NCBI GenBank assembly: GCA_050692055.1
Contig: JBOGTC010000039.1
Coordinates: forward strand, 1 to 64,000
From: JBOGTC01 sp050692055
GTDB lineage: Bacteria > Chloroflexota > Limnocylindria > QHBO01
Direction: 5' to 3'
Length of the DNA stretch: 64,000 bases
Shown here: one piece after another, positions 1 through 8,452 of the stretch
Layout of the letters: each line of letters starts with the position of its first letter
Position numbering within the stretch: position 1 is the stretch's first letter
The notes under the pieces: model-generated
Told to the model about the DNA's origin: nothing
What the model saw: only the letters and a program-made list of their open reading frames with translations
The model's database searches: none
Program-made: the position numbers and the translations under genes

Positions 1-382
1 TTCACGGCCGGGGACGGGGGCCGGAGACTAAGCCCAACGGTCAACGCCGGAAGGCACGACACCAGTCTCCCCGCGAGGGTCGCGGCCATCATCCGCGAAC
101 CTAGAGGAGCTATATCAGGCACGCTCAAAGGGCCGCGGAGGAGGACTCGGCAGCCGTCCCACGCTCGGGCGATGCCGAGCGCCCCGCACGCAGTGCCGTC
201 CAGCTCGCCTAAGCCGGCCCAGGTTGGCATCTGGCACGTTCGCTCGCGTCCGGCCGCTGACAGCGGCACAGGCACAGGCGGCATTCCGGCGGACGGCACG
301 GCCGGTGCCAAATCGTCGAATGGCGGCTGAGCGCCGGCCAGTAGACTGGCAGACCCGCCCGCCGATGGAGGTGCAACGCCCG
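1..382. other. no gene seen upstream of the S9 peptidase
   Basis: Open frames on both strands look like shadows of the S9 peptidase gene. The plus frame from 224 encodes an arginine- and proline-rich stretch unlike the peptidase family. Between 110 and 120 there is one A/T-rich patch (TATATC) that could be a weak -10, without a clear -35. Nothing else is supported. Confidence 0.5.
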
Positions 383-2518
383 ATGGCCGCTCGCTCCCCG
401 CGCCCCGAGGACCTGTATGACCTGCGCGTGCCGATCGACGCGCGACTCTCGCCTGACGGCCGCTTCGTGGCTTTCGCCGTCAAGGCAGTTGCGCCAGGCA
501 AGGACGGCTACCGAACCGCGCTGTGGATCGCGCCCGCGGACGGCAGCGAGCCGGCGCGGCAGCTGACCACCGGCTCGAAGACCGATGCCGCTCCGCGCTG
601 GAGCTCCGACGGCCGCACGCTGGCCTTCCTCTCCGACCGGGCCGCCGTCCTGCAGGCAGGCGGGGGCGGGGCCAGGCCCGGCAAGGCCGAGGCGCCGAAG
701 GAGGGCGGCACCCAGGTCTGGCTCCTGCCGTTCGCCGATGGCGGCGAGGCGCGACAGCTGACCGACCTGCCGAAGGACGTCGAAGGGCTCGCCTGGAGCC
801 CGGACGGCAAGCGTCTGTGCGTTGTCAGCGCGGCCGATTCGAGCCGGCCCGAGCGCAAGCCGGAACGGAAGCCGGAGGAGCCACCTGAGCCCGATACGCG
901 GCTCATCGATCGGCTCCTGTACCAGTTCAACGGTGCCGGATTCATCCATGAGAAGTGGCCGAACCTGTGGCTGGTCGATGTCGCCAGCGGTGAGGCGACG
1001 AGGCTGACGAGCGGGCGCAGCCACGACGAGCAGCCCGACTGGAGCCCCGACGGCAGGACGATCGCCTTCGTCAGCAACCGGCATCGAGACGCGGACCTCA
1101 CCTGGCGCAGCGACGTGTACCTCGTCGAGGTGGCCTCGAAGCGCGTGCGCCGCCTGTCGCCGGGGCGGGGCGAGCAGGCGTGGACCGCGCCGCGTTGGAG
1201 CCCGGACGGGCGCTGGGTCGCCGCCGTCGGCTGGGCAGAGAAGCCCAGGCGGGGAATCCCGCAGTCATCGGCTTGGCGCATCCGCGTGCGTGACGGCCGC
1301 GCCGAGGACCTCCTCCCGGCCGACGCCGACCTGGATGCCGGCGCCTCCATGGGCAGCGACCTGGTCGGCGCGGGCGAGGCGCGGCTGCACTGGATGGCGG
1401 ACGGCCGCTGGCTGGTCTTCGCCGCGCCCATCGAAGGCAGCTTCGAGCTGTGGCGCGTCGAGATCGACGGTGGGCGGCTGGAGCGGTTGACGCGCGGCCA
1501 GCACTACCTCGGACGCCAGGACCTGGTGAGCCTGCCGCGCGGCGGCGCGCGACTGGTTGCGGTGCGCACCACCGGTAGCGAGCCGCCGAACGTGGCCGTG
1601 GGCGACGTTCCGGCCAGCCGGCTCACGGGCGAGGACTCGGTGTCGCTGCGGTCCGTGAGCGACCTGATGGCCGATGCGTGGCGCGAGCTCCGGCTCGTGG
1701 CGCCGGTCGCGCGCTGGCACGAGGTCGACGGCCGCCGCATCCAGGGCTGGTTCATTCCGGCGCCGGGGAGCACGAAGTCCAGGCCCGCGCCGATCGCCCT
1801 CCAGATCCACGGCGGGCCATCGACCCTCTACGGCTGGAGCCTCTTCTGGGAGTGGCAGTGCCTGGCGGCGTCGGGAATCAGCGTCTACGCCTGCAATCCG
1901 CGCGGCTCCCAGGGCTACGGACAGGAGTTCGTCTCTGCCAACTTCGGCGACTGGGGCGAGGGACCGATGCGCGACGTCATGGCCGGCCTCGACGCGCTGG
2001 CCGCAGACGGCCTGGTCGATGCGGACCGCATGGGCGTCACCGGCGGCTCGTACGGTGGGTACCTGACGTCGTGGATCGTGGGGCACACGGATCGGTTCAA
2101 GGCCGCCGTCACGTGCCGGAGCGTGAACGACATGGTGAGCCAGATGCTGTCCGGCGATATCGGCGGCCCGACCTTCGGGCGCTTCGCCTATGGCATCACC
2201 GCGTGGGAGGACTGGGACCTGTACCGCAGGCACTCACCGCTCACCCACGCCGAGAATGTCACGACGCCGTTGCTGATCCAGCACTCGGAGAAGGACCTGC
2301 GCTGCACCATCACACAGGCCGAGGAGCTGTTCGCGGTGCTGCGCTCGCTGAAGCGCACGGTGCGCCTCATGCGGGTGCCCGACGAGTCGCACGAGCTCAC
2401 CCGCTCGGGCACGCCGTTCCGGCGCGTCGACAACCTGCGCCTGATCCAGGAGTGGTTCGTCCACTTCCTGGTCGAGGGCAGGACGGCGCTGCCGCGCGTG
2501 AACCCCCGTCGGGGCTGA
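383..2518 (+). CDS. S9 family serine peptidase (acylaminoacyl-peptidase/prolyl oligopeptidase type)
   Basis: 711-residue peptidase expected to cleave short peptides from the N-terminus. The N-terminal half is a TolB/WD40-type beta-propeller with repeated WSPDG/SPDGR blades; the C-terminal third is an alpha/beta-hydrolase domain. The catalytic triad is visible: Ser556 in GGSYGG, Asp638 in HSEKDLRC and His670 in PDESHE. The open frame extends up to 224, but I choose ATG 383 because GGAGGTG at 367-373 lies ten bases upstream and the extra 53 residues look non-family. No signal peptide is seen, so it is probably cytoplasmic. It appears monocistronic, with a hairpin just past the stop. Confidence 0.93.
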   Translation: MAARSPRPEDLYDLRVPIDARLSPDGRFVAFAVKAVAPGKDGYRTALWIAPADGSEPARQLTTGSKTDAAPRWSSDGRTLAFLSDRAAVLQAGGGGARPGKAEAPKEGGTQVWLLPFADGGEARQLTDLPKDVEGLAWSPDGKRLCVVSAADSSRPERKPERKPEEPPEPDTRLIDRLLYQFNGAGFIHEKWPNLWLVDVASGEATRLTSGRSHDEQPDWSPDGRTIAFVSNRHRDADLTWRSDVYLVEVASKRVRRLSPGRGEQAWTAPRWSPDGRWVAAVGWAEKPRRGIPQSSAWRIRVRDGRAEDLLPADADLDAGASMGSDLVGAGEARLHWMADGRWLVFAAPIEGSFELWRVEIDGGRLERLTRGQHYLGRQDLVSLPRGGARLVAVRTTGSEPPNVAVGDVPASRLTGEDSVSLRSVSDLMADAWRELRLVAPVARWHEVDGRRIQGWFIPAPGSTKSRPAPIALQIHGGPSTLYGWSLFWEWQCLAASGISVYACNPRGSQGYGQEFVSANFGDWGEGPMRDVMAGLDALAADGLVDADRMGVTGGSYGGYLTSWIVGHTDRFKAAVTCRSVNDMVSQMLSGDIGGPTFGRFAYGITAWEDWDLYRRHSPLTHAENVTTPLLIQHSEKDLRCTITQAEELFAVLRSLKRTVRLMRVPDESHELTRSGTPFRRVDNLRLIQEWFVHFLVEGRTALPRVNPRRG

Positions 2519-2543
2519 TGGGTTTCGTCGGTTAGTCCGGTGA

Positions 2544-2562
2544 CCCGCCTGGCTCGGGCGGG
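2544..2562 (+). terminator. hairpin after the S9 peptidase
   Basis: Perfect 6-bp inverted repeat CCCGCC/GGCGGG with a 7-base loop, 25 bases after the peptidase stop. No U-tract follows, as is common in very GC-rich genomes. It lies just before the promoter of the ACT gene, so a terminator role is plausible but inferred. Confidence 0.4.
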
Positions 2563-2576
2563 CTGGTGCGCAGGCG

Positions 2577-2582
2577 TACACT
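2577..2582 (+). promoter_or_regulatory. -10 box of the ACT-domain gene
   Basis: TACACT matches TANNNT, about 87 bases before the start codon. The same hexamer precedes the DUF885 gene at 59124. No good -35 is visible. Confidence 0.35.
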
Positions 2583-2669
2583 GGTGACTCACTGACAGCT
2601 CACCGACCCGACGATGCCGGGCACGGTGCCCGACGGCCGAGCCGGTGCGACTTGTATTGGAGGTGTCGC

Positions 2670-3074
2670 ATGAACGCATTCGTGGTGGAGCTGGACAACC
2701 GACCGGGCGAGCTGGCGCGACTCGCCGAGCTGTGCGCCGACAAGGGAATCAACATCATCGCCATCAGCGCGGCCGCAACCGGCTCGAGCGGTGCCATCGG
2801 CATCGCCACCAACGACGAGGCCGGCACGCGAAGCGCCCTCGACGCAGCGAGCATCAGCTACCGAGAGATCGAGCTGGTCTCGGCGGGGCTCGAGGACCGG
2901 CCCGGCACGCTGGCGCAGGCGACGCGACGGCTCGCCGATGCCGGAGTGAACATCGAGCTGGTGATGGCGACCGGCCGCAGCGGATCGCGGGTGGACGTGG
3001 CCTTCGGCGTCGACGATGCGACGAAGGCGCGCGAGGCGCTGGGCGAGATGGTCACGACGGGCTCGACCGCCTAG
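2670..3074 (+). CDS. tandem ACT-domain protein
   Basis: 134-residue protein made of two ACT domains (about residues 1-65 and 67-134), each with the RPGxLA.. ligand-loop signature (NRPGELARL and DRPGTLAQA). Stand-alone double-ACT proteins bind amino acids or related small molecules and act as sensors; the ligand is not predictable here. ATG 2670 is chosen over the TTG at 2652 because GGAGGTG at 2659-2665 is correctly spaced. Its stop codon shares a CTAG palindrome with the stop of the convergent GDPD gene. Confidence 0.85.
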   Translation: MNAFVVELDNRPGELARLAELCADKGINIIAISAAATGSSGAIGIATNDEAGTRSALDAASISYREIELVSAGLEDRPGTLAQATRRLADAGVNIELVMATGRSGSRVDVAFGVDDATKAREALGEMVTTGSTA

Positions 3075-3832
3075 GCGGGTCGACGCGGTCCAAGGGCGGC
3101 GCGCGCGACATCGGGCACGTCGGTGACGAAGCCCCAGACCCCCAATGCCGCCAGGTGCTTCATGCGCTCCGGGTCGTTGACCACGTAGCAGCCGATCTGG
3201 CGTCCGTAGGCGCGCGCCTGGGCGAGGAGCGGCACGGGATCCATGCCAAGGTCGCCCTCCCACGGGTGCACCGCGGCGTGCCCGTGCTCCGTCGCCCAGG
3301 TCAGTGCGGGCTCGATCGGCTGGGTCGGGACGAGGAGGTAGCCGGTCGAGACGCTCGGATCGAGCTCACGCACGCGCTCGATCGCCTGCTCGTCGAAGCT
3401 GATGATGCTCAACGCGCCGGACCGATGGACCGCGCTGCCGCGGACCGTCTCGACCGTGGCATCGACCGCCGCGCGCGCCTTGATCTCGACCACCAGCCCG
3501 ATCCCGTCCGGCAGCCAGTCGAGCACCTCGGACAGCGTGGGCACCGTCAGGCCGGCGCCGCGGAAGGGCCAGCCTGAGTCGCCGTTGCGGACGAAGGCGT
3601 GGCCGGCATCGGCCTCGCGAATCTCGTCCATCGTCTGGCCGGCCACGGCCCCGGTCCGGTCGGTCGTGCGCTCGAGGGTCGCATCGTGGATCACGGCAAG
3701 CTGCCCATCCGCGGTGAGATGGACGTCGAGCTCGATGGCATCGGCCCCGTGCTCGACCCCCAGACGGAAGGCTTCCATGGTGTTCTCGGGCGCATGGGTG
3801 GAGGCGCCGCGGTGGGCAACGACGATGGTCAT
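3071..3832 (-). CDS. glycerophosphodiester phosphodiesterase
   Basis: 253-residue GDPD-family TIM barrel that hydrolyses glycerophosphodiesters to glycerol-3-phosphate and an alcohol. Active-site residues are visible: His7-Arg8 in AHRGAS, Glu34 and Asp36 in ELDVH, His49-Asp50 in IHDATLERTT, and a later metal-type Glu in VVEIKAR. There is no signal peptide, so a cytoplasmic enzyme is expected. Its ATG overlaps the stop of the MFS gene (ATGA, 3829-3832), so the two form an operon and the MFS protein may import or export a related compound. Convergent with the ACT gene, sharing CTAG. Confidence 0.9.
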   Translation of the reverse strand: MTIVVAHRGASTHAPENTMEAFRLGVEHGADAIELDVHLTADGQLAVIHDATLERTTDRTGAVAGQTMDEIREADAGHAFVRNGDSGWPFRGAGLTVPTLSEVLDWLPDGIGLVVEIKARAAVDATVETVRGSAVHRSGALSIISFDEQAIERVRELDPSVSTGYLLVPTQPIEPALTWATEHGHAAVHPWEGDLGMDPVPLLAQARAYGRQIGCYVVNDPERMKHLAALGVWGFVTDVPDVARAALGPRRPA

Positions 3833-5139
3833 GAGGCCGATTGTGGCAGGCCGAGGTCAGGCGCCGCATCCCGTCCCTCCGGCACACCGCGCAGCAGCAC
3901 CATCCCGACGAAGAGGAGCCCAAGAAGCGAGACGATCGCGACCTGGTATGCGCCACGGTCCAGCGTCGGCTCGAGCATGAAGACGATGACGCCGTACAGC
4001 AGCGGCCCCACGACGGCGCTGGCCTTGCCGGCCAGGCCATAGAGCCCGAACATCTCGCCCACCTGTGCGGGCGGCGAGAGCCGCAGGAGGTAGAGCCGAT
4101 CGGTCACGGCCAGGCCGCCGAGCCCTGCCCCAGCGAAGGCGCCGGCGACGAGGAAGGGGATCGGCTCCAGGACGAGCCCGGCGATAGCCAGTCCCACCAC
4201 CCACGCCCACAGCACGGTGAACAGCGTCCGGCGCGGTCCCCAAGCCTCCACCAGCCAGCCCCAGCCCAGCGAGGCGAGGATCGCGATCACGGTGAGCCCG
4301 ATGAGGATGAAGCGCGCCTCCGCCTCGGCGAAGCCCACGGCGTTGATGGCGAAGAGGCTCATGACCGCGATCGTGGTGTTGGCCGGATCGGAGTAGAAGA
4401 AGCGAGCCACGATGAAGCGCAGCAGGCCGGGGTGGCGCCGCGCGTCGCTGATGGTGGCGGCGACCTGCGACCAGGAGCGCGCTGCGTCGCCGAGCCGGAA
4501 CGGGCGCCGCTGCCGTGGCAGCTCGCGGACGAGGAGGAAGAGCGGCATGGCGAACACGGCGAAGAGCGAGGCGATGAGCAGGAAGCTGATGGCCGTGGTG
4601 CGGCCCTGCGCATCGGTCGTGAGGGCGTAGAGCAGGCCGCTGACGATGGTCCCCGTGTAGCCCAGCGCAACGGCGATGCCCGACAGCCGACCTCGGGCGC
4701 CGTCGCGCGCCACGTCGGGCAGGAGCGCGTCGTAGTAGATCAGCGCCGCCTGGTACGCGAAGTTCGCCAGGGCGAAGACGATGAGGCCGATGCGGATGTC
4801 CACCAGGCCGATGAGCGCAGTCGCCACGACGCAGGCTCCGGTGAAGAACAGCAGGAATCCCTTGCGCTGGCCGACGCGGTCGCTCATGGCGCCGAGGATG
4901 GGCGACACGATCGCGTTGAGGCCCACCGCCACGCTGACGGCCACCGTGAACCACAGGGTCCCCGGCCCCTCGCCCAGGAAGCGCGTGGTCCACGGTCCCA
5001 TGGCAAAGCTGACGATGGCAAAGCTGAAGATCGTGTTCGCGAAGTCGTAGAGCGCCCACGCCATCCCCTCGGCCGGCCGTCCGGAGCGGGTGAGGCCTCC
5101 GATCCCGCGCCACCACGCGGCCGGGGCGAGGGCGGTCAC
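3829..5139 (-). CDS. MFS transporter, UMF1/Atg22-like
   Basis: Integral membrane protein of about 436 residues with roughly 12 hydrophobic segments. The first contains WALYDFANTIFSF, and SDRVGQRKGF is the MFS loop 2-3 motif. WALYDFAN at the N-terminus is typical of the UMF1/Atg22-like group; the substrate is unknown. The frame stays open to 5505, but a TATGAT -10 box at 5170-5175 makes an upstream start unlikely. GTG 5139 is chosen; ATG 5064 (MAWALYD) is the fallback. A leaderless 8-codon ORF (5136-5162) ends in a GTGA overlap with this start. Forms an operon with the GDPD gene. Confidence 0.82.
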   Translation of the reverse strand: MTALAPAAWWRGIGGLTRSGRPAEGMAWALYDFANTIFSFAIVSFAMGPWTTRFLGEGPGTLWFTVAVSVAVGLNAIVSPILGAMSDRVGQRKGFLLFFTGACVVATALIGLVDIRIGLIVFALANFAYQAALIYYDALLPDVARDGARGRLSGIAVALGYTGTIVSGLLYALTTDAQGRTTAISFLLIASLFAVFAMPLFLLVRELPRQRRPFRLGDAARSWSQVAATISDARRHPGLLRFIVARFFYSDPANTTIAVMSLFAINAVGFAEAEARFILIGLTVIAILASLGWGWLVEAWGPRRTLFTVLWAWVVGLAIAGLVLEPIPFLVAGAFAGAGLGGLAVTDRLYLLRLSPPAQVGEMFGLYGLAGKASAVVGPLLYGVIVFMLEPTLDRGAYQVAIVSLLGLLFVGMVLLRGVPEGRDAAPDLGLPQSAS

Positions 5140-5162
5140 GTCGGGCGGCTCGGGCGCGTCAC
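5136..5162 (-). CDS. possible 8-residue leader peptide before the MFS gene
   Basis: GTG seven bases after the TATGAT box opens an 8-codon frame (VTRPSRPT) whose TGA overlaps the MFS GTG as GTGA. This spacing is what a leaderless start followed by translational coupling would give. It is very short and may be chance. Confidence 0.25.
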   Translation of the reverse strand: MTRPSRPT

Positions 5163-5169
5163 GCCGCGG

Positions 5170-5175
5170 ATCATA
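5170..5175 (-). promoter_or_regulatory. -10 box (TATGAT) of the MFS-GDPD operon
   Basis: Read on the minus strand this is TATGAT, close to consensus TATAAT. Transcription would start near 5163. It decides against the long ORF that begins at 5505. Confidence 0.5.
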
Positions 5176-5217
5176 GCTGGCGCCGGCGGCAGCGGCGCGA
5201 AGCGCTGCCTCTCCATC

Positions 5218-5366
5218 TAACGACGAATCAGGACCGACTCCCCGGGAGCCGATGCTTGCCGCCTCAGCACGTAACGACGGAGCAGGGCCGATTCTCGTGC
5301 CGAAAGTTGCCGGCGCGGCACGCGATGACCAGGCAGAGGTCGAATACAGTCGCAACCTCGTCGTTA
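5218..5366. repeat. three TAACGACG sites in the MFS/MMPL divergent region
   Basis: TAACGACG occurs at 5218-5225 and 5272-5279 in direct orientation and at 5359-5366 inverted. The first two lie in 25-bp imperfect direct repeats (TAACGACGnnnCAGGnCCGA). Their position between two divergent transporter promoters suggests regulator binding sites; this is inference. Confidence 0.4.
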
Positions 5367-5390
5367 CCTGCAGCCCCGGCAAAGCTTGGG

Positions 5391-5396
5391 TACATT
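5391..5396 (+). promoter_or_regulatory. -10 box (TACATT) of the MMPL gene
   Basis: TACATT fits TANNNT and would place the transcript start near 5403, directly before the 16-bp operator-like palindrome. Confidence 0.4.
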
Positions 5397-5408
5397 GCGC
5401 CCGTCCAA

Positions 5409-5424
5409 GTGAACACTCATTCAC
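5409..5424 (+). promoter_or_regulatory. operator-like palindrome before the MMPL gene (TetR type?)
   Basis: GTGAA-CACTCA-TTCAC is a perfect 5-bp inverted repeat with a 6-bp spacer. TetR-family repressors of efflux genes bind sites of the TGAA...TTCA kind. It overlaps the expected start of transcription, which suits repression. No TetR gene is in the window, so the regulator must be elsewhere. Confidence 0.5.
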
Positions 5425-5435
5425 AGGTGCGACCC

Positions 5436-7952
5436 ATGCGGCGGCGGGGAGTGCAGCTCGGTGTGGCAATGGCGGGCCTGGTGGTGCCGATCGCCATCGC
5501 AACATGGCTTGTCCTCCGCGGCGGCCGCCGAGGCGTCAGCGAGGCACCGGTGGTCCCGCCTGACGTTCTCCCGACCCCACCTCGCCTGTCTGTGCCAGCC
5601 GTGTGCGAAGTGGCGCCCAACGGGCTGTTCGCGGCGCTGGGACGCGCCACCTATCGATGGCGGCGCTGGCTGCCGGCGATCGGCCTGGCGACGGTCATTG
5701 GCCTCAACGTCTGGGCAGCCCAGGCGGGCGGCGATCTCAGCCAGGGCGGCTGGCAGGTTCCCGGCTCCGAGGCCGTCGCGGCGGAGGCGATCCTCGCCGA
5801 CCGCTTCGGTGAGCAGGCCACCACCGTCTTCGTCATCTTCACCGACCCGGACGGCGATGCCGCCTCAGCCGACTTCCAGACCACGGTCGGCGATGCGGTC
5901 GCGCCGCTGGCCGACGACCCCGTCGTCGACGAGATCCTCACGTACGCCGATGTCCCCGACCCGGCCTTCACCAGCACGAGCGGGGAGCGCACCTTCGTCC
6001 TCGTCCGGCTGAACGAGGACGTGGAGGAGGCCGTCGACGACGCGGAGCGACTCTCCGGGCTCGTGGAGGCACCCGCGGGCGTCGAGACGACTGTAACCGG
6101 CGTGCCGGTGATCCAGCACGAGTTCAACGAGGCCGTGGAGCGCGACCTGCTGCAGGCCGAGCTGATCAGCCTGCCCATTGCGCTTCTCATCCTGCTCGCC
6201 GTGTTCGGCACGCTGGTCGGTGCCTCGCTGCCGCTCGTCATCGCGGCGCTGGCGCTGCCCTCGGCCATGGCCGCTATCGGCCTGCTCGCGAACGTGACCG
6301 AGATGAGCATCTTCGTCCAGAACGTGACGACCATGATCGGCCTCGCCCTGGCGATCGACTACTCGCTCTTCATGGTCAGCCGCTTCCGCGAGGAGCTGCG
6401 CCACCACGCGGTGGCGGACGCGGTCGAACGCACGGTGGCCACCGTCGGCAAGGCGGTGGCGATCAGCGGCGTGGCAGTCGCCATCGGCCTGTCGAGCCTG
6501 ACCGTCTTCGAGTCGCCGGCGCTGCGCAGCATGGGCATCGGCGGCGTGGTGACGGTGATGTCGACGCTCGTCTTCGGTCTCACCGTGCTGCCTGCCCTGC
6601 TCGGCATGCTCGGCCCGCGCGTCAACCGGCCGCGCATCCCGCTGCCCGGGCCGATGCGCCTGGTCGAGGACGATCCCGCCGCGGCCGAAGCTCGGCAGGG
6701 GCACGGCCTGTGGGCCGGCATCGCCCGCCAGGTGATGCGCCGTCCGCTGATGATCGCCACGCCCGTGCTTGCCATCCTCGTCCTCGCCGGGCTGCCGTTC
6801 CTCGGCATCCAGCTGTCGACCGGCGGCAACCTGGACGACCTGCCGCCATCGGAGGGCGTCGCCGGGTTTCGGCTCCTGGCCGACGAGTTCCCGGGCGGAG
6901 ATACGGATCCGGTCGAGCTGGCGGTGCGCTACCCCGAGCCGATCGCGACAGATGGCGCGCTTGATCCCGGATTCCTCGAGCGTTTCAACGCGTATGTCGC
7001 TGAGGTCGAAAGGCTCGACGGCGTCACCGGCACGCAGAGCGTGCTCGATCCGCCGCCGGGCGTTGCGGAAGACGCCTACCTGCAGCTCGTCACGATGCCC
7101 GAGGATCAGCGGCCGCCGGAGGCGGCGGGCGTCGGCGAGTATCTAGATGGATGGGTCGCCGATGACGTGACGCGCCTCGACATCTTCAGCGACCGCCAGC
7201 CGGACTCCGACGCGGGCCGCTCCCTCGTCGACGACATTCGCGCCGTTCCGGCTCCGGATGGCGCGTCCGAGACGCTGAGCGGCGGCCTCTCGTCGCGCTC
7301 GCGCGACTTCCTGGCCAGCTTCGACGGGGCGGTGCCCTGGGCCGTCGCGATCGTGGTCCTGGTCACTGCCGCAGTGCTCTTCCTGACGTTCGGATCCGTC
7401 TTCCTGCCGATCAAGGCCGTGCTCATGAGCCTGCTCAGCATCACGGCCAGCTTCGGGGCACTGGTCTGGATCTTCCAGGAGGGCAACCTGTCCGGCATCC
7501 TGGGCTTCGAGGCTTCCGGGACGCTCGTGGCCAGCACGCCGGTCCTGATGTTCGCGATCCTGTTCGGCCTGTCCATGGACTACGAGGTGCTCCTCCTATC
7601 GCGCATCCGCGAGCGGTATCTCGCCACCGGCGACAACACGCGGGCGGTGGCGGAGGGAATCGGGATCACCGGCGGCATCATCACCGGCGCCGCGCTCGTC
7701 ATGGTCGCCGTCTTCGGCGCCTTCGCGCTGTCGTCGGTGGTGCTCATCAAGGCGCTCGGATTCAGCATGGCGCTGGCCGTGCTCATCGACGCCACGATCG
7801 TGCGCGGCATCCTGGTGCCGGCCTTCATGCGCGTCATGGGATCGGTCAACTGGTGGGCGCCGCGCTGGGTGCAGCGCGGCGTCGCGCGGTTGGGTCTCTA
7901 CGAAGGCTCGGCGGAGCGCGTGCCGCGTCGCGCGGAGCCGCTGCCTGCCTGA
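5436..7952 (+). CDS. MMPL/RND-superfamily transporter
   Basis: 838-residue membrane exporter of the MMPL group (lipid or hydrophobic-compound export, proton driven). Two homologous halves each have a large exported loop and a cluster of helices. The proton-relay GxxxDY signatures are visible at Asp308-Tyr309 (GLALAIDYSLF) and Asp715-Tyr716 (FGLSMDYEVLL). Relative to usual MMPL proteins, which begin near FAALGRATYRWR, it has about 60 extra N-terminal residues with one additional hydrophobic helix. Start is uncertain: ATG 5436 is used; in-frame GTG 5409 sits inside the operator and GTG near 5611 would give the classic length. Confidence 0.9.
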   Translation: MRRRGVQLGVAMAGLVVPIAIATWLVLRGGRRGVSEAPVVPPDVLPTPPRLSVPAVCEVAPNGLFAALGRATYRWRRWLPAIGLATVIGLNVWAAQAGGDLSQGGWQVPGSEAVAAEAILADRFGEQATTVFVIFTDPDGDAASADFQTTVGDAVAPLADDPVVDEILTYADVPDPAFTSTSGERTFVLVRLNEDVEEAVDDAERLSGLVEAPAGVETTVTGVPVIQHEFNEAVERDLLQAELISLPIALLILLAVFGTLVGASLPLVIAALALPSAMAAIGLLANVTEMSIFVQNVTTMIGLALAIDYSLFMVSRFREELRHHAVADAVERTVATVGKAVAISGVAVAIGLSSLTVFESPALRSMGIGGVVTVMSTLVFGLTVLPALLGMLGPRVNRPRIPLPGPMRLVEDDPAAAEARQGHGLWAGIARQVMRRPLMIATPVLAILVLAGLPFLGIQLSTGGNLDDLPPSEGVAGFRLLADEFPGGDTDPVELAVRYPEPIATDGALDPGFLERFNAYVAEVERLDGVTGTQSVLDPPPGVAEDAYLQLVTMPEDQRPPEAAGVGEYLDGWVADDVTRLDIFSDRQPDSDAGRSLVDDIRAVPAPDGASETLSGGLSSRSRDFLASFDGAVPWAVAIVVLVTAAVLFLTFGSVFLPIKAVLMSLLSITASFGALVWIFQEGNLSGILGFEASGTLVASTPVLMFAILFGLSMDYEVLLLSRIRERYLATGDNTRAVAEGIGITGGIITGAALVMVAVFGAFALSSVVLIKALGFSMALAVLIDATIVRGILVPAFMRVMGSVNWWAPRWVQRGVARLGLYEGSAERVPRRAEPLPA

Positions 7953-7971
7953 GCCCGCCCACGACCGGGCC

Positions 7972-8115
7972 GTGCCCACCCATGACCGTGCCGAGACGCT
8001 CATCCTGTCGACCGCGCTCCAGCCGGGGGTGTATGACGTCTACTGTCCTGTCGGCGATCACCGCGCCCAGGGCATGGACCTGTCCGTCCAGGTGATCGGT
8101 CCCGAGATCCCCTGA
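7972..8115 (+). pseudogene. relic of a cupredoxin (blue-copper) domain
   Basis: Right after the MMPL stop, a different frame reads a C-terminal cupredoxin signature: GVYDVYCPVGDHRAQGM and then a DLSVQVIG strand and TGA. The Cys-x4-His-x4-Met spacing is the C-terminal copper-ligand loop of plastocyanin-like domains. The N-terminal part with the first His ligand, any signal peptide and a credible start are absent, so this is a truncated remnant. It is too short to be called by ORF length. Confidence 0.6.
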
Positions 8116-8191
8116 CGCTCCAGCCCAAGCCGCGGCCCGTGACGTCTTCGGCATCAGGTGCGACGCGGCCTTCGGCGAGAGCAGCCGGTCA

Positions 8192-8391
8192 GTTGCCACC
8201 TGCCAATCAGGATCGGCTTAAGCACACCGCGGGGAGAAATCTGCCCATCTCCGGCGACCTGGTGAGCGTGCACCGACCGTGCAGCTGGATCGATCAGCCC
8301 CGTGAGTTCGCCGAAGCCGGCGGTGGTTGGCAGGTGGCAACGCGGAGCGCCGGAAGGCGGGTTAACCCGGCGGTGGTTGGCAGGTGGCAAC
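8192..8391. repeat. short quasi-palindromic repeats, three copies
   Basis: GTTGGCAGGTGGCAAC occurs at 8326-8341 and 8376-8391 within two 41-bp direct repeats exactly 50 bp apart (32 bp identical). A near-copy lies inverted at 8192-8207 (GTTGCCACCTGCCAAT). The 16-mer is itself almost its own reverse complement. The rest of 8116-8440 shows no gene. Confidence 0.7.
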
Positions 8392-8440
8392 GCGGAGCAC
8401 CCGAAGGCCACAAACCCTCACGCTCCGGCCAGGGCCGCGC

Positions 8441-8446
8441 TAGCCT
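8441..8446 (+). promoter_or_regulatory. leaderless-type -10 box (TAGCCT) before 8453
   Basis: TAGCCT ends six bases before the ATG at 8453 and there is no Shine-Dalgarno sequence, so the mRNA probably begins at or next to the start codon. Confidence 0.5.
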
Positions 8447-8452
8447 TCCGGC

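Noticed and set aside
5140..5505. N-terminal extension of the MFS frame up to 5505
   Set aside because: Polar, Pro/Arg/Ser-rich and unlike the family, and a TATGAT promoter box lies inside it.
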